64,000 nucleotides of DNA, taken from positions 1 to 64,000 of the forward strand of contig JARKPO010000019.1 of NCBI GenBank assembly GCA_029975215.1, in the 5' to 3' direction. Of the stretch, positions 35,098 to 43,661 are shown one piece after another; within the stretch, counting starts at the first letter, position 1, and each line of letters begins with the position of its first letter. Both the position numbers and the translations under genes were made by a program. The notes under the pieces are model-generated. The model ran no database searches. It was given only the letters and a program-made list of their open reading frames with translations, and had not been told where the DNA came from. Source of the DNA: Levilinea sp. (GTDB lineage Bacteria; Chloroflexota; Anaerolineae; Anaerolineales; Anaerolineaceae).

Positions 35098-36200
35098 TTC
35101 AAAATCCTCTCCAATTTCTCACAAACCGATTCCACCTGTTCTGCGGTCAAGGTTAATCCCGAAGGCAAATAAAACCCTCGCCGCGCAATCCGCTCCGTCA
35201 CAGGATAGGACTCACCGACGAATAACCCCATCTGATGAAACACAGGTTGTTCATGCATGCCCAAGAAGAAGGGGCGGGTTTCAATTCCCTCCGTGCGTAA
35301 ACGTTCTGCCGCTTGGGCCGCATCAATCCCCAACGCTTCTGCAAGCACCACCCCATACATCCAGTACACATTTTTCGCCCAGGGCTTCTCCACAGGAAGC
35401 TGCAGCCCGTCCAGACGAGAAAGGCGTGCTGTGTACGCTTCCGCCATCCAGCGTTTACGTGCCACATGCTCTTCAATCCGGCTCAATTGTGCCACGCCAA
35501 TCGCAGCCTGAATATTGGTCATGCGGTAATTGTGGCCCAACCGTGTATGAAAAAAGCGCCGTTCTTTCTGAAATGCCAAATTCCTCTCTTCGCGCAAACG
35601 CGCCGCCAGCCGTGCATCGCTGGTCAAAACCATCCCACCCTCTCCCGTAGTGATGATTTTATTCGCATAGAAACTGAAACAGCTTAAATTGCCCATTCCC
35701 CCGCATTTACGGCCCTTATATTCAGCACCGTGGACCTCCGCGGCATCCTCAATAATCACCAGGCCATGCCGCTCTGCCAGCTCCAAAAGCGGATCCATAT
35801 CCACTGGGTGGCCGTAAATATGTACCGGCATGATCGCCTTCGTCTTTGGGCCTATTTTGGCTTTCACCTGCTCCACATCCATACACCAGGTCAGCGGGTC
35901 ACAATCCACCAACACAGGTGTAGCCCCCGCCTCCACAACAGCTAAAACGCAGGAGATAATGGTGAAGCTGGGCAAAATGACTTCATCTCCCGGCGCCAGA
36001 TCCAAAACACGCAGTGCCGCCTCCAACGCCACTGTGCCGTTGCACACCGCCACCCCGTATTGCATGCCGCAATAACTTGCCCATTCGGCTTCGAACTGCT
36101 CAATGAACTGCCCCGCCGATGAAATCCAGCCGGTTTTCAAGCAAGAAAGCACAAACTCAATCTCTTTTTCATCCACCCACGGTTCGCTGACGGGGATCAT
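35094..36200 (-). CDS. DegT/DnrJ/EryC1 sugar aminotransferase, perosamine-synthase-like
   Basis: A 368-residue PLP enzyme. The Lys that binds PLP is Lys181 in SFYANKIITTGEGG; IEDAAEVHGAEYKG near residue 152 is the pyrophosphate-binding Asp-Ala segment, and GHNYRMTNIQAAIG near residue 220 is conserved. These segments match GDP-perosamine synthase, which turns GDP-4-keto-6-deoxymannose into GDP-perosamine. This fits a GDP-fucose-using fucosyltransferase in the same cluster, as both share a precursor, though UDP-linked relatives are also possible. It overlaps both neighbours by 4 bp. Confidence 0.88.
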   Translation of the reverse strand: MIPVSEPWVDEKEIEFVLSCLKTGWISSAGQFIEQFEAEWASYCGMQYGVAVCNGTVALEAALRVLDLAPGDEVILPSFTIISCVLAVVEAGATPVLVDCDPLTWCMDVEQVKAKIGPKTKAIMPVHIYGHPVDMDPLLELAERHGLVIIEDAAEVHGAEYKGRKCGGMGNLSCFSFYANKIITTGEGGMVLTSDARLAARLREERNLAFQKERRFFHTRLGHNYRMTNIQAAIGVAQLSRIEEHVARKRWMAEAYTARLSRLDGLQLPVEKPWAKNVYWMYGVVLAEALGIDAAQAAERLRTEGIETRPFFLGMHEQPVFHQMGLFVGESYPVTERIARRGFYLPSGLTLTAEQVESVCEKLERILK

Positions 36201-36619
36201 TCAAAACGCTCCTTCTCCACCAGGCCAGTATATGGCCCTTGTTTGATTTCCAAAAAAATGGTATCCTCCAGCATGGTAAACCCGTGCCCACCGCTGACCA
36301 ACACAATAATATCGCCTTGTTCCAGGGTTACATCGGTAAGCGGCTGCCGTTGGATCCCGAATAAATGAGCAATACATCTCCCCCGCCGGACAATCAGCGT
36401 TTCAGATGTCCCGACCAAATGGCGTTCGATCGGTTTATGATCATGCGCAGCGATGTGGCCTCCGGCCGGGTACACCACACACCCCGCTTGCTGATAAAAG
36501 AAATCAGGGGTGATGAACGTCGTCCGATCCGGAAGAAACGTGGTGCGGATCACCAGAGCGATGATCTGCTCACCATCCTTAAACCATTCAATGTCAGGGG
36601 TAGAAATCCGGTCATCCAA
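36197..36619 (-). CDS. Cupin-fold protein of nucleotide-sugar clusters
   Basis: A 140-residue single-domain cupin. The first cupin motif is YPAGGHIAAHDHKPIERHLVG, with His residues in G-x-x-x-x-H-x-H, and the second is GDIIVLVSGGHGFTMLED. The ending FLEIKQGPYTG is typical of small cupins next to sugar aminotransferases. It may be an isomerase, an epimerase or a metal-binding accessory to the DegT enzyme, whose start codon it overlaps by 4 bp. Close similarity to FdtA-type 3,4-ketoisomerases is not evident by eye. Confidence 0.75.
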   Translation of the reverse strand: MDDRISTPDIEWFKDGEQIIALVIRTTFLPDRTTFITPDFFYQQAGCVVYPAGGHIAAHDHKPIERHLVGTSETLIVRRGRCIAHLFGIQRQPLTDVTLEQGDIIVLVSGGHGFTMLEDTIFLEIKQGPYTGLVEKERFE

Positions 36620-36634
36620 AGTACACCTCTCCTC

Positions 36635-38914
36635 TCACTTCCCACGCTCCCAGGCCTGCACCTGAACCGCGCGCTCAGCCCATGTTGGCCCCAGCCCCGG
36701 CACACTCACCTGCGGAACCAAATCGCGGATCAAACCCGGGCGGCGGAACATGAGGGGTGCGTACACCAGCTTGCCCATCGAACCCGGCCCGTTAGCCCCC
36801 CACACCTGCGCCTTGTCCAGGGTTTGCCGCCCCATACGTGCCGCTTCGGACTGGTCGCCCAGGGCCGCCCGAACCTCAGCCCGCAGCCAATCCAACTCCA
36901 GCCGGTCTAAATCTGTGGGGATGAACACCAGCCCCGCCTGCTGCACCACGCGGTCTGCATCCTGCGCACGCCCCGCGTCCAAATACCGCCGCGCCAGCTG
37001 CAAATATGGGCCCACCACCCCGCTCCCCTGAGCGGTCTCGGCCTCCAAAACCGCCAGCTCCGGCTCAGATGCGCTTTGAGCAGCCTGCCAATCCGCCAGG
37101 GTCCGCAAAGCCGTCTCCCCCGCCGCGGCCCACCCCTCTCCCTCCGCGTAGCGCGGCTCCAACCGCAGCACCTCCGCAAAGGCCTGGCCGGCTTGATCCC
37201 CTTTGCCTTGCCCGGCCAGCACCAGGCCGTAATTCCACCAAAACAGCGGACTTCTCGGCGCGTAACGCACCGCCAGCGCCCATTCCGCCTCGGCTTCATT
37301 TTGCTGACCAACCGCAGCGTAGAGCGCCCCCAGGTTGGCGTGGTACACCGACCAGGCCGGGTCCATGTCCGTGGCCAGCTGCCAGTAACCCAATGCGCGC
37401 TGCAAAGCCCCCGCCTCCCCCTCCGCTGCCAGCACAGCCTGGGTCATACCTGCGTCCGCGTACAGCACAGAAAGATGAGGATCGCGTTCCAGCGCCGCCG
37501 TAAACTGCGCCTCGGCCTGCCGCCAATCGCCCACATTCGCCGCCGCCACCCCCTGCTGCATGGGGGCCAGCAGCCACAGGTTCACCCCCGCCAGCAGGCT
37601 CAGCACCCATCCCAGCCCAAGGCCCACTCCCCAGCGCGTCCGGCGCACAATCCCTTCATTTACAGGGCAACTGCCTGCCGCCGTGCCCAATACCCAGGCG
37701 GCCACCCACGCACTGGTGGGAATGGTGTGATGGACGCTATCCACCAGGCCGTGCACCAAAAAAGCCGCCAGCGCCCCCAGGCCGCCCAAAATCGCCGCCC
37801 GCTCAAACCCCTGAGCGCTGCGCAGCCCGCGCCACAGCCAGCGCACCAATGCCGCCAGCATCCATAAAAAAGCCCCCAGCCCCAAAAGGCCGCTGCCGCT
37901 GAGCACATCTAAAAACATGCTGTGCGCGTACACAAACAGCGTCTCGGGCGGGATGGAAGCATTGGCCAGATAAAAGTAAATGAAAGTGTACGGCCCGCTG
38001 CCCACCAACGGCGAACGCAGAAAAGCCTCCCAAGCGGGCGCCCACAGGTACTGCCGCGAGGTAAACAGCGGAGAATGCGTCGGGTGCAGAGTCTGCCGAT
38101 ACAGCACCCACGCCACCCCTGCCAGCAGCACCGCACCCAGAATCCCCAGCATCACCAGCATCCCTCGCCGCTGCCGCAGCCATTTCCACGCCCTTGCCAA
38201 ATCCGCGGCCCGGTCTCGCACCACCAACAGCCCCAGAGTTCCCAGGCCTGCCGCCGTTCCCAGCCAGCCCCCTCGCGACGAGGTCAGGAAAATCAGGGCC
38301 AGCGCCGACAGGCTCCACAACCCCAAAATGACCCTGCCGCCCCAGGAGCGGGTCATCACCAACCGCACCAGGGCAGTCATCAGCAGAACGTTGAGGATCA
38401 CCCCAAAGAAGTTGGGCAGCGGCAGCCGGTAAGTCACCGTGGGGATCCACGAACCGCTGGACGCAACCCACTGCGTGTACCAGGTGCCAGCCTCGATCCA
38501 CGCAAACAGCATGGGCAGCGCGCCCACAATCAGCAGGGCCTTGCTCATCAATTCCGCGCCCCAACCGCGCCGCGTCAAATCCGCCGCCAGCCAGAACCAG
38601 AACAGTGCAACCGCCGCCAGCCACACTTCCACCGCCGAGCGCCGCGGGTCCACTGAGAAACCCACGCTGAGCACCAGCGTGCCCAGAAATACCAGTGCCG
38701 CCGTGCGCACCGGAACCCGCCCATATTGGCCCGCCCCCAGCCAAAACGCACAAATCATCGCCAGCAGCCCCGCCGTCACCATCAGCACTTCGTACATCAC
38801 CAGGCCGTTGTGTGTGCTGGCGAACATCACCAGGTAGCTGCCTGCCAGGATCAGCACGGCCTCGCGCGCCAGATAACCCCACCGAACCACTGTGCCGGAG
38901 AAATTGGCTTTCAT
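36635..38914 (-). CDS. O-antigen ligase/polymerase fused to TPR repeats (second of pair)
   Basis: A 759-residue protein. Residues about 10-440 contain some 11 hydrophobic helices and the Wzy_C-type large loop (SRQYLWAPAWEAFLRSPLVGSGPYTFIYFYL, then VYAHSMFLDVLSGSGLLGLGAFLW). Residues about 460-690 form tetratricopeptide-type helices (AEAQFTAALERDP, NEAEAEWALAVRYAPRSPLFWWNYGLVLAGQGKGDQAGQAFAEVLRLEP split across several repeats). The TPR part probably faces outward and binds a glycan or protein partner. It overlaps the paralogue upstream by 4 bp. Whether it polymerises chains or ligates them to a carrier is not readable. Confidence 0.87.
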   Translation of the reverse strand: MKANFSGTVVRWGYLAREAVLILAGSYLVMFASTHNGLVMYEVLMVTAGLLAMICAFWLGAGQYGRVPVRTAALVFLGTLVLSVGFSVDPRRSAVEVWLAAVALFWFWLAADLTRRGWGAELMSKALLIVGALPMLFAWIEAGTWYTQWVASSGSWIPTVTYRLPLPNFFGVILNVLLMTALVRLVMTRSWGGRVILGLWSLSALALIFLTSSRGGWLGTAAGLGTLGLLVVRDRAADLARAWKWLRQRRGMLVMLGILGAVLLAGVAWVLYRQTLHPTHSPLFTSRQYLWAPAWEAFLRSPLVGSGPYTFIYFYLANASIPPETLFVYAHSMFLDVLSGSGLLGLGAFLWMLAALVRWLWRGLRSAQGFERAAILGGLGALAAFLVHGLVDSVHHTIPTSAWVAAWVLGTAAGSCPVNEGIVRRTRWGVGLGLGWVLSLLAGVNLWLLAPMQQGVAAANVGDWRQAEAQFTAALERDPHLSVLYADAGMTQAVLAAEGEAGALQRALGYWQLATDMDPAWSVYHANLGALYAAVGQQNEAEAEWALAVRYAPRSPLFWWNYGLVLAGQGKGDQAGQAFAEVLRLEPRYAEGEGWAAAGETALRTLADWQAAQSASEPELAVLEAETAQGSGVVGPYLQLARRYLDAGRAQDADRVVQQAGLVFIPTDLDRLELDWLRAEVRAALGDQSEAARMGRQTLDKAQVWGANGPGSMGKLVYAPLMFRRPGLIRDLVPQVSVPGLGPTWAERAVQVQAWERGK

Positions 38915-41283
38915 GGCATTTCCTCGCAGGCCGGCATCGGCGGAAATTCATCCAGGGTGAACCCCTGCGTGCTGGCCTGCAGCCCCGTCCAAACATGGAT
39001 AGCTTCCGCGCACTTACCTTGTTTCTGATACAGGTCAAACAAAGCATTCACCACCGCGAACTGTCCCACATCCGCGTTCAGGCGTGCGTATCCCGGCACC
39101 AGTTCAATATCCAAACCGCGCCGAAAATACAGCCAGTTCGAATAGGTCTGCGCAAAGAAGCCGGTGCGCAGATTTCCACGGGTCATCTCAGCCAAAACTT
39201 TCTCCGCCGCGGTCACAAAAGCCGCCTCATCCCCCTCCAACTGCGCCACCCTGGCCCGTCCTGTCCAATGCGCCAGACCGTCCTCCCCAATCCACTCGCT
39301 TTGCTGCAAACGCAGGTGCGCCGTAGGCCAATCGCTTCCCTCAGCGGCTTCAACCGCCTCCAGCCAGTATCCCGAAGGCTGTGGCAGATCCGAATTGGCC
39401 GCCAGCCAATCACGGATCACTTTCTGACGCAGCGCGGTCTGCTGCCAAAATGGGTGTCCGCTCCAATCGCGTGCCCGATCCAGGGCATCCCAATACGCCC
39501 GCTGTGCCAGGTCTGGGGATTCATCCCGTTCCAGAAAAACTCCGTGAATCAGGGCATAACTTGGTTCGCGCGGAGCAATCCTGCGGGCCTGTTCTATCGC
39601 CTCATAAGCTTGCGAGCGAATGCCGATGTGCCAATCCACCACAGCCAGGTCCGCCCACAGCCAGGACGGGCTGTCGTTCAAATCTAAACTGCGGTCCAGA
39701 TAAAAACGCGCCTCAATCAGCGGCCCTACATCTGCCTGTTCCTGCCCCCACACTTCCGCCCAGGCCAGACCCGCCTGGGTAGAATAATAAGGAAAATTGG
39801 GGTCTCGCTTAGCGCTCTGGCTCATGTATTCCGCTGCCTGCTGCCACCTGCTCTGTCGGGCCGCGTCCAGACCGCGCAGCAATGGTGCATATCCGTACAA
39901 GCCGTAAGCCAACTGCACAATCAGCACCCCCAGAGGGATGAAAGCCGTCGCCATTGGCAGTGCCCAGCGGGTTCGCATCTCGCGTGAGGAAGCCCCCGCC
40001 AGCCCCATCATCAAAATCATGGGGATCATCACTGCCGGCCAATGGGTGAAGTCATCCACCAGGTTAGCCACCACCCACCCCACCACAGCCGCTGCTATCG
40101 CCCGCACCCAGGGGCGTTCCATCTCGCCGCAGTGCAGGTACGCCCGCCACAGCCAGCGCAGAATGGCTGCGCCCAGGCCCAACACCGCCACCAACCCTAC
40201 CAGGCCCATCTCCGCGGCGGCCTGAATAAACAGGTTATGCGCGTGCGTCGCCCAATAATTTGGCGGGATGGAAGCATCCGTCTTCAGATACGCCAGCCCA
40301 AACTGCCCCGGGCCGACCCCTGTCCACACATCCGAAAACCACATCTTCAGCGCGTTCATCCATATCGCACTGCGCGAACCCAACACGCCGGAACCGTGCG
40401 TGGGGTGCGAGGCAAATTGCTGGTAAAAGATCCAGGCCGTCGCCCCCAAACCCGTCAATCCCAGCGCCCCCCCCAGACCTGCCAGCCACGGCATACGCAT
40501 CGCCATTTGACGCAAGGACCGGAAAACCTTCTTCTCCCAGCCCCACAGCAGTCCCAAAGACGCCGCCCACGCCCCGAAGCCCAGCCAGCCCCCCCGCGAG
40601 GAGGAAAACGGCAGCGTCAGCGCAAACATCACCAGCCAGGCTGCCATCAGCACCCTCACGGTGCGGCGCTGCGAGGTAAAAAAGGCCACTGCAGCCAGCG
40701 GCGCACACAGGTTGGCAAACGCCATATAGGCGTTGGAATGTCCCAGAATAGAAACCAGACGGTAGGGAAACGGCGGCTGAGTCCCCCAACCCACCTGACC
40801 CCACCATACCTGATAGCGTGCAAAAGTCTCCAGAGCGGCCAACCCCACCACCACCCCGCTCACCGTCAGCAGAGCTGCCACCACTGCTCCGCGGTCCAGG
40901 CCCACATCAAAAGCGTCTGTGAATAAATAAAACATCAACATATAAGCCAACAACCAGCTCACCCGCCCCATCCCCTGACGAGGATCCGGCGTCACAATCC
41001 ACAGCCCAATCACCGCCAATCCCCCCACCAGCAGCGGCCAATCCATCCCCAAACGCGGCAGGCTGGCACGGTGTGTCAGACTGCGCCACAGCACATACCC
41101 CACCCCCACCACCGCAGTGAACACCGTCCCTGCCACCTGCACCCCCCAGGCTGCCCGCCACACCATGCCTCCCGCCAAAACTGTCAGGCTCAGACCGATC
41201 AGCGCCAGGGTGAAGGATCCCCACCAAATTTTGGAGTAGGTTGAGCGGTTGGCGGCCAACGGCTGGGTTGGGATTTCCATCAT
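38911..41283 (-). CDS. O-antigen ligase/polymerase fused to TPR repeats (first of pair)
   Basis: A 790-residue paralogue of the next gene, with about 12 N-terminal helices, a Wzy_C loop (SRSAIWMNALKMWFSDVWTGVGPGQF; NYWATHAHNLFIQAAAEMGLVGLVAVLG) and a C-terminal TPR-like region (about 460-790; QRAYWDALDRARDWSG, CAEAIHVWTGL). It is the first gene of the long minus-strand operon. The ATG at 41283 follows GAGGTG; the reading frame is open to 41313. Both copies share the LANASIPPETL/TDASIPPNYW-type segment, supporting recent tandem duplication. Confidence 0.87.
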   Translation of the reverse strand: MMEIPTQPLAANRSTYSKIWWGSFTLALIGLSLTVLAGGMVWRAAWGVQVAGTVFTAVVGVGYVLWRSLTHRASLPRLGMDWPLLVGGLAVIGLWIVTPDPRQGMGRVSWLLAYMLMFYLFTDAFDVGLDRGAVVAALLTVSGVVVGLAALETFARYQVWWGQVGWGTQPPFPYRLVSILGHSNAYMAFANLCAPLAAVAFFTSQRRTVRVLMAAWLVMFALTLPFSSSRGGWLGFGAWAASLGLLWGWEKKVFRSLRQMAMRMPWLAGLGGALGLTGLGATAWIFYQQFASHPTHGSGVLGSRSAIWMNALKMWFSDVWTGVGPGQFGLAYLKTDASIPPNYWATHAHNLFIQAAAEMGLVGLVAVLGLGAAILRWLWRAYLHCGEMERPWVRAIAAAVVGWVVANLVDDFTHWPAVMIPMILMMGLAGASSREMRTRWALPMATAFIPLGVLIVQLAYGLYGYAPLLRGLDAARQSRWQQAAEYMSQSAKRDPNFPYYSTQAGLAWAEVWGQEQADVGPLIEARFYLDRSLDLNDSPSWLWADLAVVDWHIGIRSQAYEAIEQARRIAPREPSYALIHGVFLERDESPDLAQRAYWDALDRARDWSGHPFWQQTALRQKVIRDWLAANSDLPQPSGYWLEAVEAAEGSDWPTAHLRLQQSEWIGEDGLAHWTGRARVAQLEGDEAAFVTAAEKVLAEMTRGNLRTGFFAQTYSNWLYFRRGLDIELVPGYARLNADVGQFAVVNALFDLYQKQGKCAEAIHVWTGLQASTQGFTLDEFPPMPACEEMP

Positions 41284-41339
41284 CACCTCGAAACTTGTGG
41301 AACATGGGACCACCCTGTGGGCGGATGGCTACTTAAGCA

Positions 41340-41345
41340 ATTATA
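41340..41345 (-). promoter_or_regulatory. -10 box of the polysaccharide operon
   Basis: TATAAT on the minus strand (41345-41340), 57 nt before the first start codon. No convincing -35 hexamer at 17 nt. The 206-bp region 41284-41489 is a divergent promoter region with no gene. Confidence 0.55.
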
Positions 41346-41408
41346 TAGTAAACCCATTCATCGCCGGTTTACAAAACCGTAATACCTGAACTTGCCTTCA
41401 GCACAAAG

Positions 41409-41434
41409 TTGACCTGTGAAAAGTGGGCTATAAT
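41409..41434 (+). promoter_or_regulatory. Promoter of the dehydrogenase-heparinase unit
   Basis: TATAAT at 41429-41434 is clear. TTGACC at 41409-41414 would be the -35, but the spacer is only 14 nt, so the -35 assignment is uncertain. Confidence 0.5.
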
Positions 41435-41489
41435 CGAAGCAAGCTGCCGCTCCGGCGGACAAATTCCATGAAGAAGGATAATCTCTGCG

Positions 41490-43661
41490 ATGAAGCAGTT
41501 GCTCCAATACCTCCGCGACGGCAAAACCGTTGTCACCGATGTCCCCGCCCCCTCTGTCCGCCCTGGCACAGCCCTGGTGCGCACGGCTACCTCCCTGGTT
41601 TCGGCGGGCACCGAACGTATGCTGGTTGAATTTGCCGAAAAGAGTCTGCTGGGCAAAGCCCGTTCCCGCCCCGATCTGGTGCGTCAGGTACTGGATAAGG
41701 CCCGCCGCGAAGGCCTGCTCTCCACCCTCGAAGCTGCCTTCAACCGCCTGGATCAACCCATGCCCCTCGGCTATTCCTCTGCCGGAACCATCGCTGCAGT
41801 GGGACGCGGATTGGAAGGCTTTCAGGTCGGCGACCGTGTGGCCTGCGCGGGGGGCGGTTTTGCTGTTCACGCCGAATGGGTCGTCGTCCCACAAAACCTC
41901 ATGGCGCGCCTGCCCGATTCCGTGGATTTTGAATCAGCCTCCTTCACCACCCTGGCCGCCATCGCCCTGCACGGCTTTCGCCTGGCCCAACCTCAGGTTG
42001 GCGACCGCGTGGCTGTCATCGGCATGGGCCTTCTCGGCCTGCTCGCCGCTGGAATCGCTCGTGCAGCGGGCTGCCACGTCTTTGGCGTCGATCTGGCCCC
42101 CGACCGCTTGGCCCTGGCCCGCAAAATGGGCTTCACCGCCGTTGCCCGCCCTCAGGCCGAAGCTGCCGCCCAAACCTTTACCCACGGGCGCGGTTTTGAT
42201 CACGTTCTTATCTGCGCCGATACCGCCTCCAACGACCCCATCACCCTGGCAGGAGCCATTGCCCGCGACCGCGGAAACGTCATCGCCGTCGGCGCGGTGG
42301 GGCTGGGCATGCCGCGTAAAGTCTATTATGAAAAAGAACTCCATTTCCAGGTCTCCCGCTCCTATGGTCCCGGCCGTTACGACCCGGTCTATGAAGAAGC
42401 TGGCCGCGATTATCCCATCGGCTTTGTTCGCTGGACCGAAGGCCGCAATCTGGAATCGGTGGTGGATCTATTGGCTTCTGGCGCGCTGGATGTTCGCCCC
42501 CTCATCACCCACCGTTTCCCCATCCTGCAGGCCGCCGATGCCTATGAACTAATCACCGGCAAAACCAAGCAGCCCTTCCTGGGCGTGCTGCTCACTTACC
42601 CGCAGGATGCCGAAGCCGCGCCCCTGCGCCGCATTGCCCTGCCCAGCCGCACTTCTAGCCCTGCGGCTTCCCCCCTGCCGGGGATCGGCGTGCTCGGCTC
42701 CGGCAATTACGCCGCAGCCGTCTTCCTCCCCACAATCCAAAAAGCAGGCGGAGTGCGTCCGGTGGGGATTGCCTCTGGCAGTGGCCTGACCGCCCGCCAC
42801 GCCGCCGAAAAATTCGGTTATGCCTTTGCGGCCTCATCCGAAGACGAGTTGTTTGACCACCCCGACATTCAGATTCTGGCCGTACTCACCCGTCACAATC
42901 ACCACGCTCGTCAGGTGCTGCGCGCGCTGAAAGCGGGCAAGCACGTCTTCTGCGAAAAACCCCTGGCCCTCCACGCCGCCGAGTTGGAGGAGATCGCCGA
43001 CGCCCTGCGCGTCCCCAATGCTCCCATGCTGTCTCTGGGCTTCAACCGCCGTTTTGCCCCCCTGGCCCAACAAATGCGCGCCTTTTTGCCGCCAGATGAG
43101 CCGCGCGTGGTGCACTACCGCGTTAACGCCGGTTTCCTCCCCTCCACCCACTGGCTGCACGACCCCGCCGTGGGCGGCGGACGCATCATTGGCGAAGGCT
43201 GTCACTTCTTTGATTTCCTTACCTTCCTCATTGGTCAATCCCCCAACGAGGTGTGGGCGCAAAGCCTGCCCGATGACGGCCGATACCATCAAGACAACGC
43301 CGTCATTCACTTGCGCTACCCCGACGGCTCTCTGGGAACCATTGAATACCTGGCCAATGGGGATAAGAGTTTCCCCAAAGAGCGCGTGGAGATCTTCTCC
43401 GCTGGGGCGGTGGCTGTGCTGGATGATTTCCGCTCCCTTGAGCTGGTGCGCGATGGCCGCCGTCAGATGATCCGCTCCCGTCTGCGTCAGGACAAGGGCC
43501 ACCTGGCCGGGTGGCAAACCTTCCTCAGCGCGGTGAAGATTGACGGTCAGCCGCCCATCCCCTACCCGCAGATTTGGGGCACCGCCCTGGCCACCTTTGC
43601 CGCGGTAGAATCACTGTCCACCGGCCGTCCTGTGGCCTTACCAGTAATCCAGGAAGAATGA
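41490..43661 (+). CDS. Bi-domain oxidoreductase: alcohol dehydrogenase fused to Gfo/Idh/MocA
   Basis: A 723-residue fusion. Residues 1-375 are an MDR-type dehydrogenase with GROES fold and Rossmann motif AVIGMGLLGLLAAGIA (about residue 172). Residues about 395-723 are Gfo/Idh/MocA with GVLGSGNYAAAVFLP, the EKPLALH motif (FCEKPLAL, Lys near residue 490) and GEGCHFFDFLTFLIG near residue 570. The fusion is widespread next to heparinase II/III-like genes in polysaccharide loci and probably oxidises or epimerises a sugar or uronic acid. The start follows GAAGGA. Its stop overlaps the next gene (ATGA). Confidence 0.9.
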   Translation: MKQLLQYLRDGKTVVTDVPAPSVRPGTALVRTATSLVSAGTERMLVEFAEKSLLGKARSRPDLVRQVLDKARREGLLSTLEAAFNRLDQPMPLGYSSAGTIAAVGRGLEGFQVGDRVACAGGGFAVHAEWVVVPQNLMARLPDSVDFESASFTTLAAIALHGFRLAQPQVGDRVAVIGMGLLGLLAAGIARAAGCHVFGVDLAPDRLALARKMGFTAVARPQAEAAAQTFTHGRGFDHVLICADTASNDPITLAGAIARDRGNVIAVGAVGLGMPRKVYYEKELHFQVSRSYGPGRYDPVYEEAGRDYPIGFVRWTEGRNLESVVDLLASGALDVRPLITHRFPILQAADAYELITGKTKQPFLGVLLTYPQDAEAAPLRRIALPSRTSSPAASPLPGIGVLGSGNYAAAVFLPTIQKAGGVRPVGIASGSGLTARHAAEKFGYAFAASSEDELFDHPDIQILAVLTRHNHHARQVLRALKAGKHVFCEKPLALHAAELEEIADALRVPNAPMLSLGFNRRFAPLAQQMRAFLPPDEPRVVHYRVNAGFLPSTHWLHDPAVGGGRIIGEGCHFFDFLTFLIGQSPNEVWAQSLPDDGRYHQDNAVIHLRYPDGSLGTIEYLANGDKSFPKERVEIFSAGAVAVLDDFRSLELVRDGRRQMIRSRLRQDKGHLAGWQTFLSAVKIDGQPPIPYPQIWGTALATFAAVESLSTGRPVALPVIQEE

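Noticed and set aside
34339-36619. FdtA-type ketoisomerase for the cupin beside the aminotransferase
   Set aside because: The cupin motifs are present but the FdtA signature is not clear by eye, so only a general cupin call is given.
41409-41434. TTGACC as a definite -35 box for the fusion dehydrogenase
   Set aside because: The spacer to TATAAT is only 14 nt; only the -10 is well supported.
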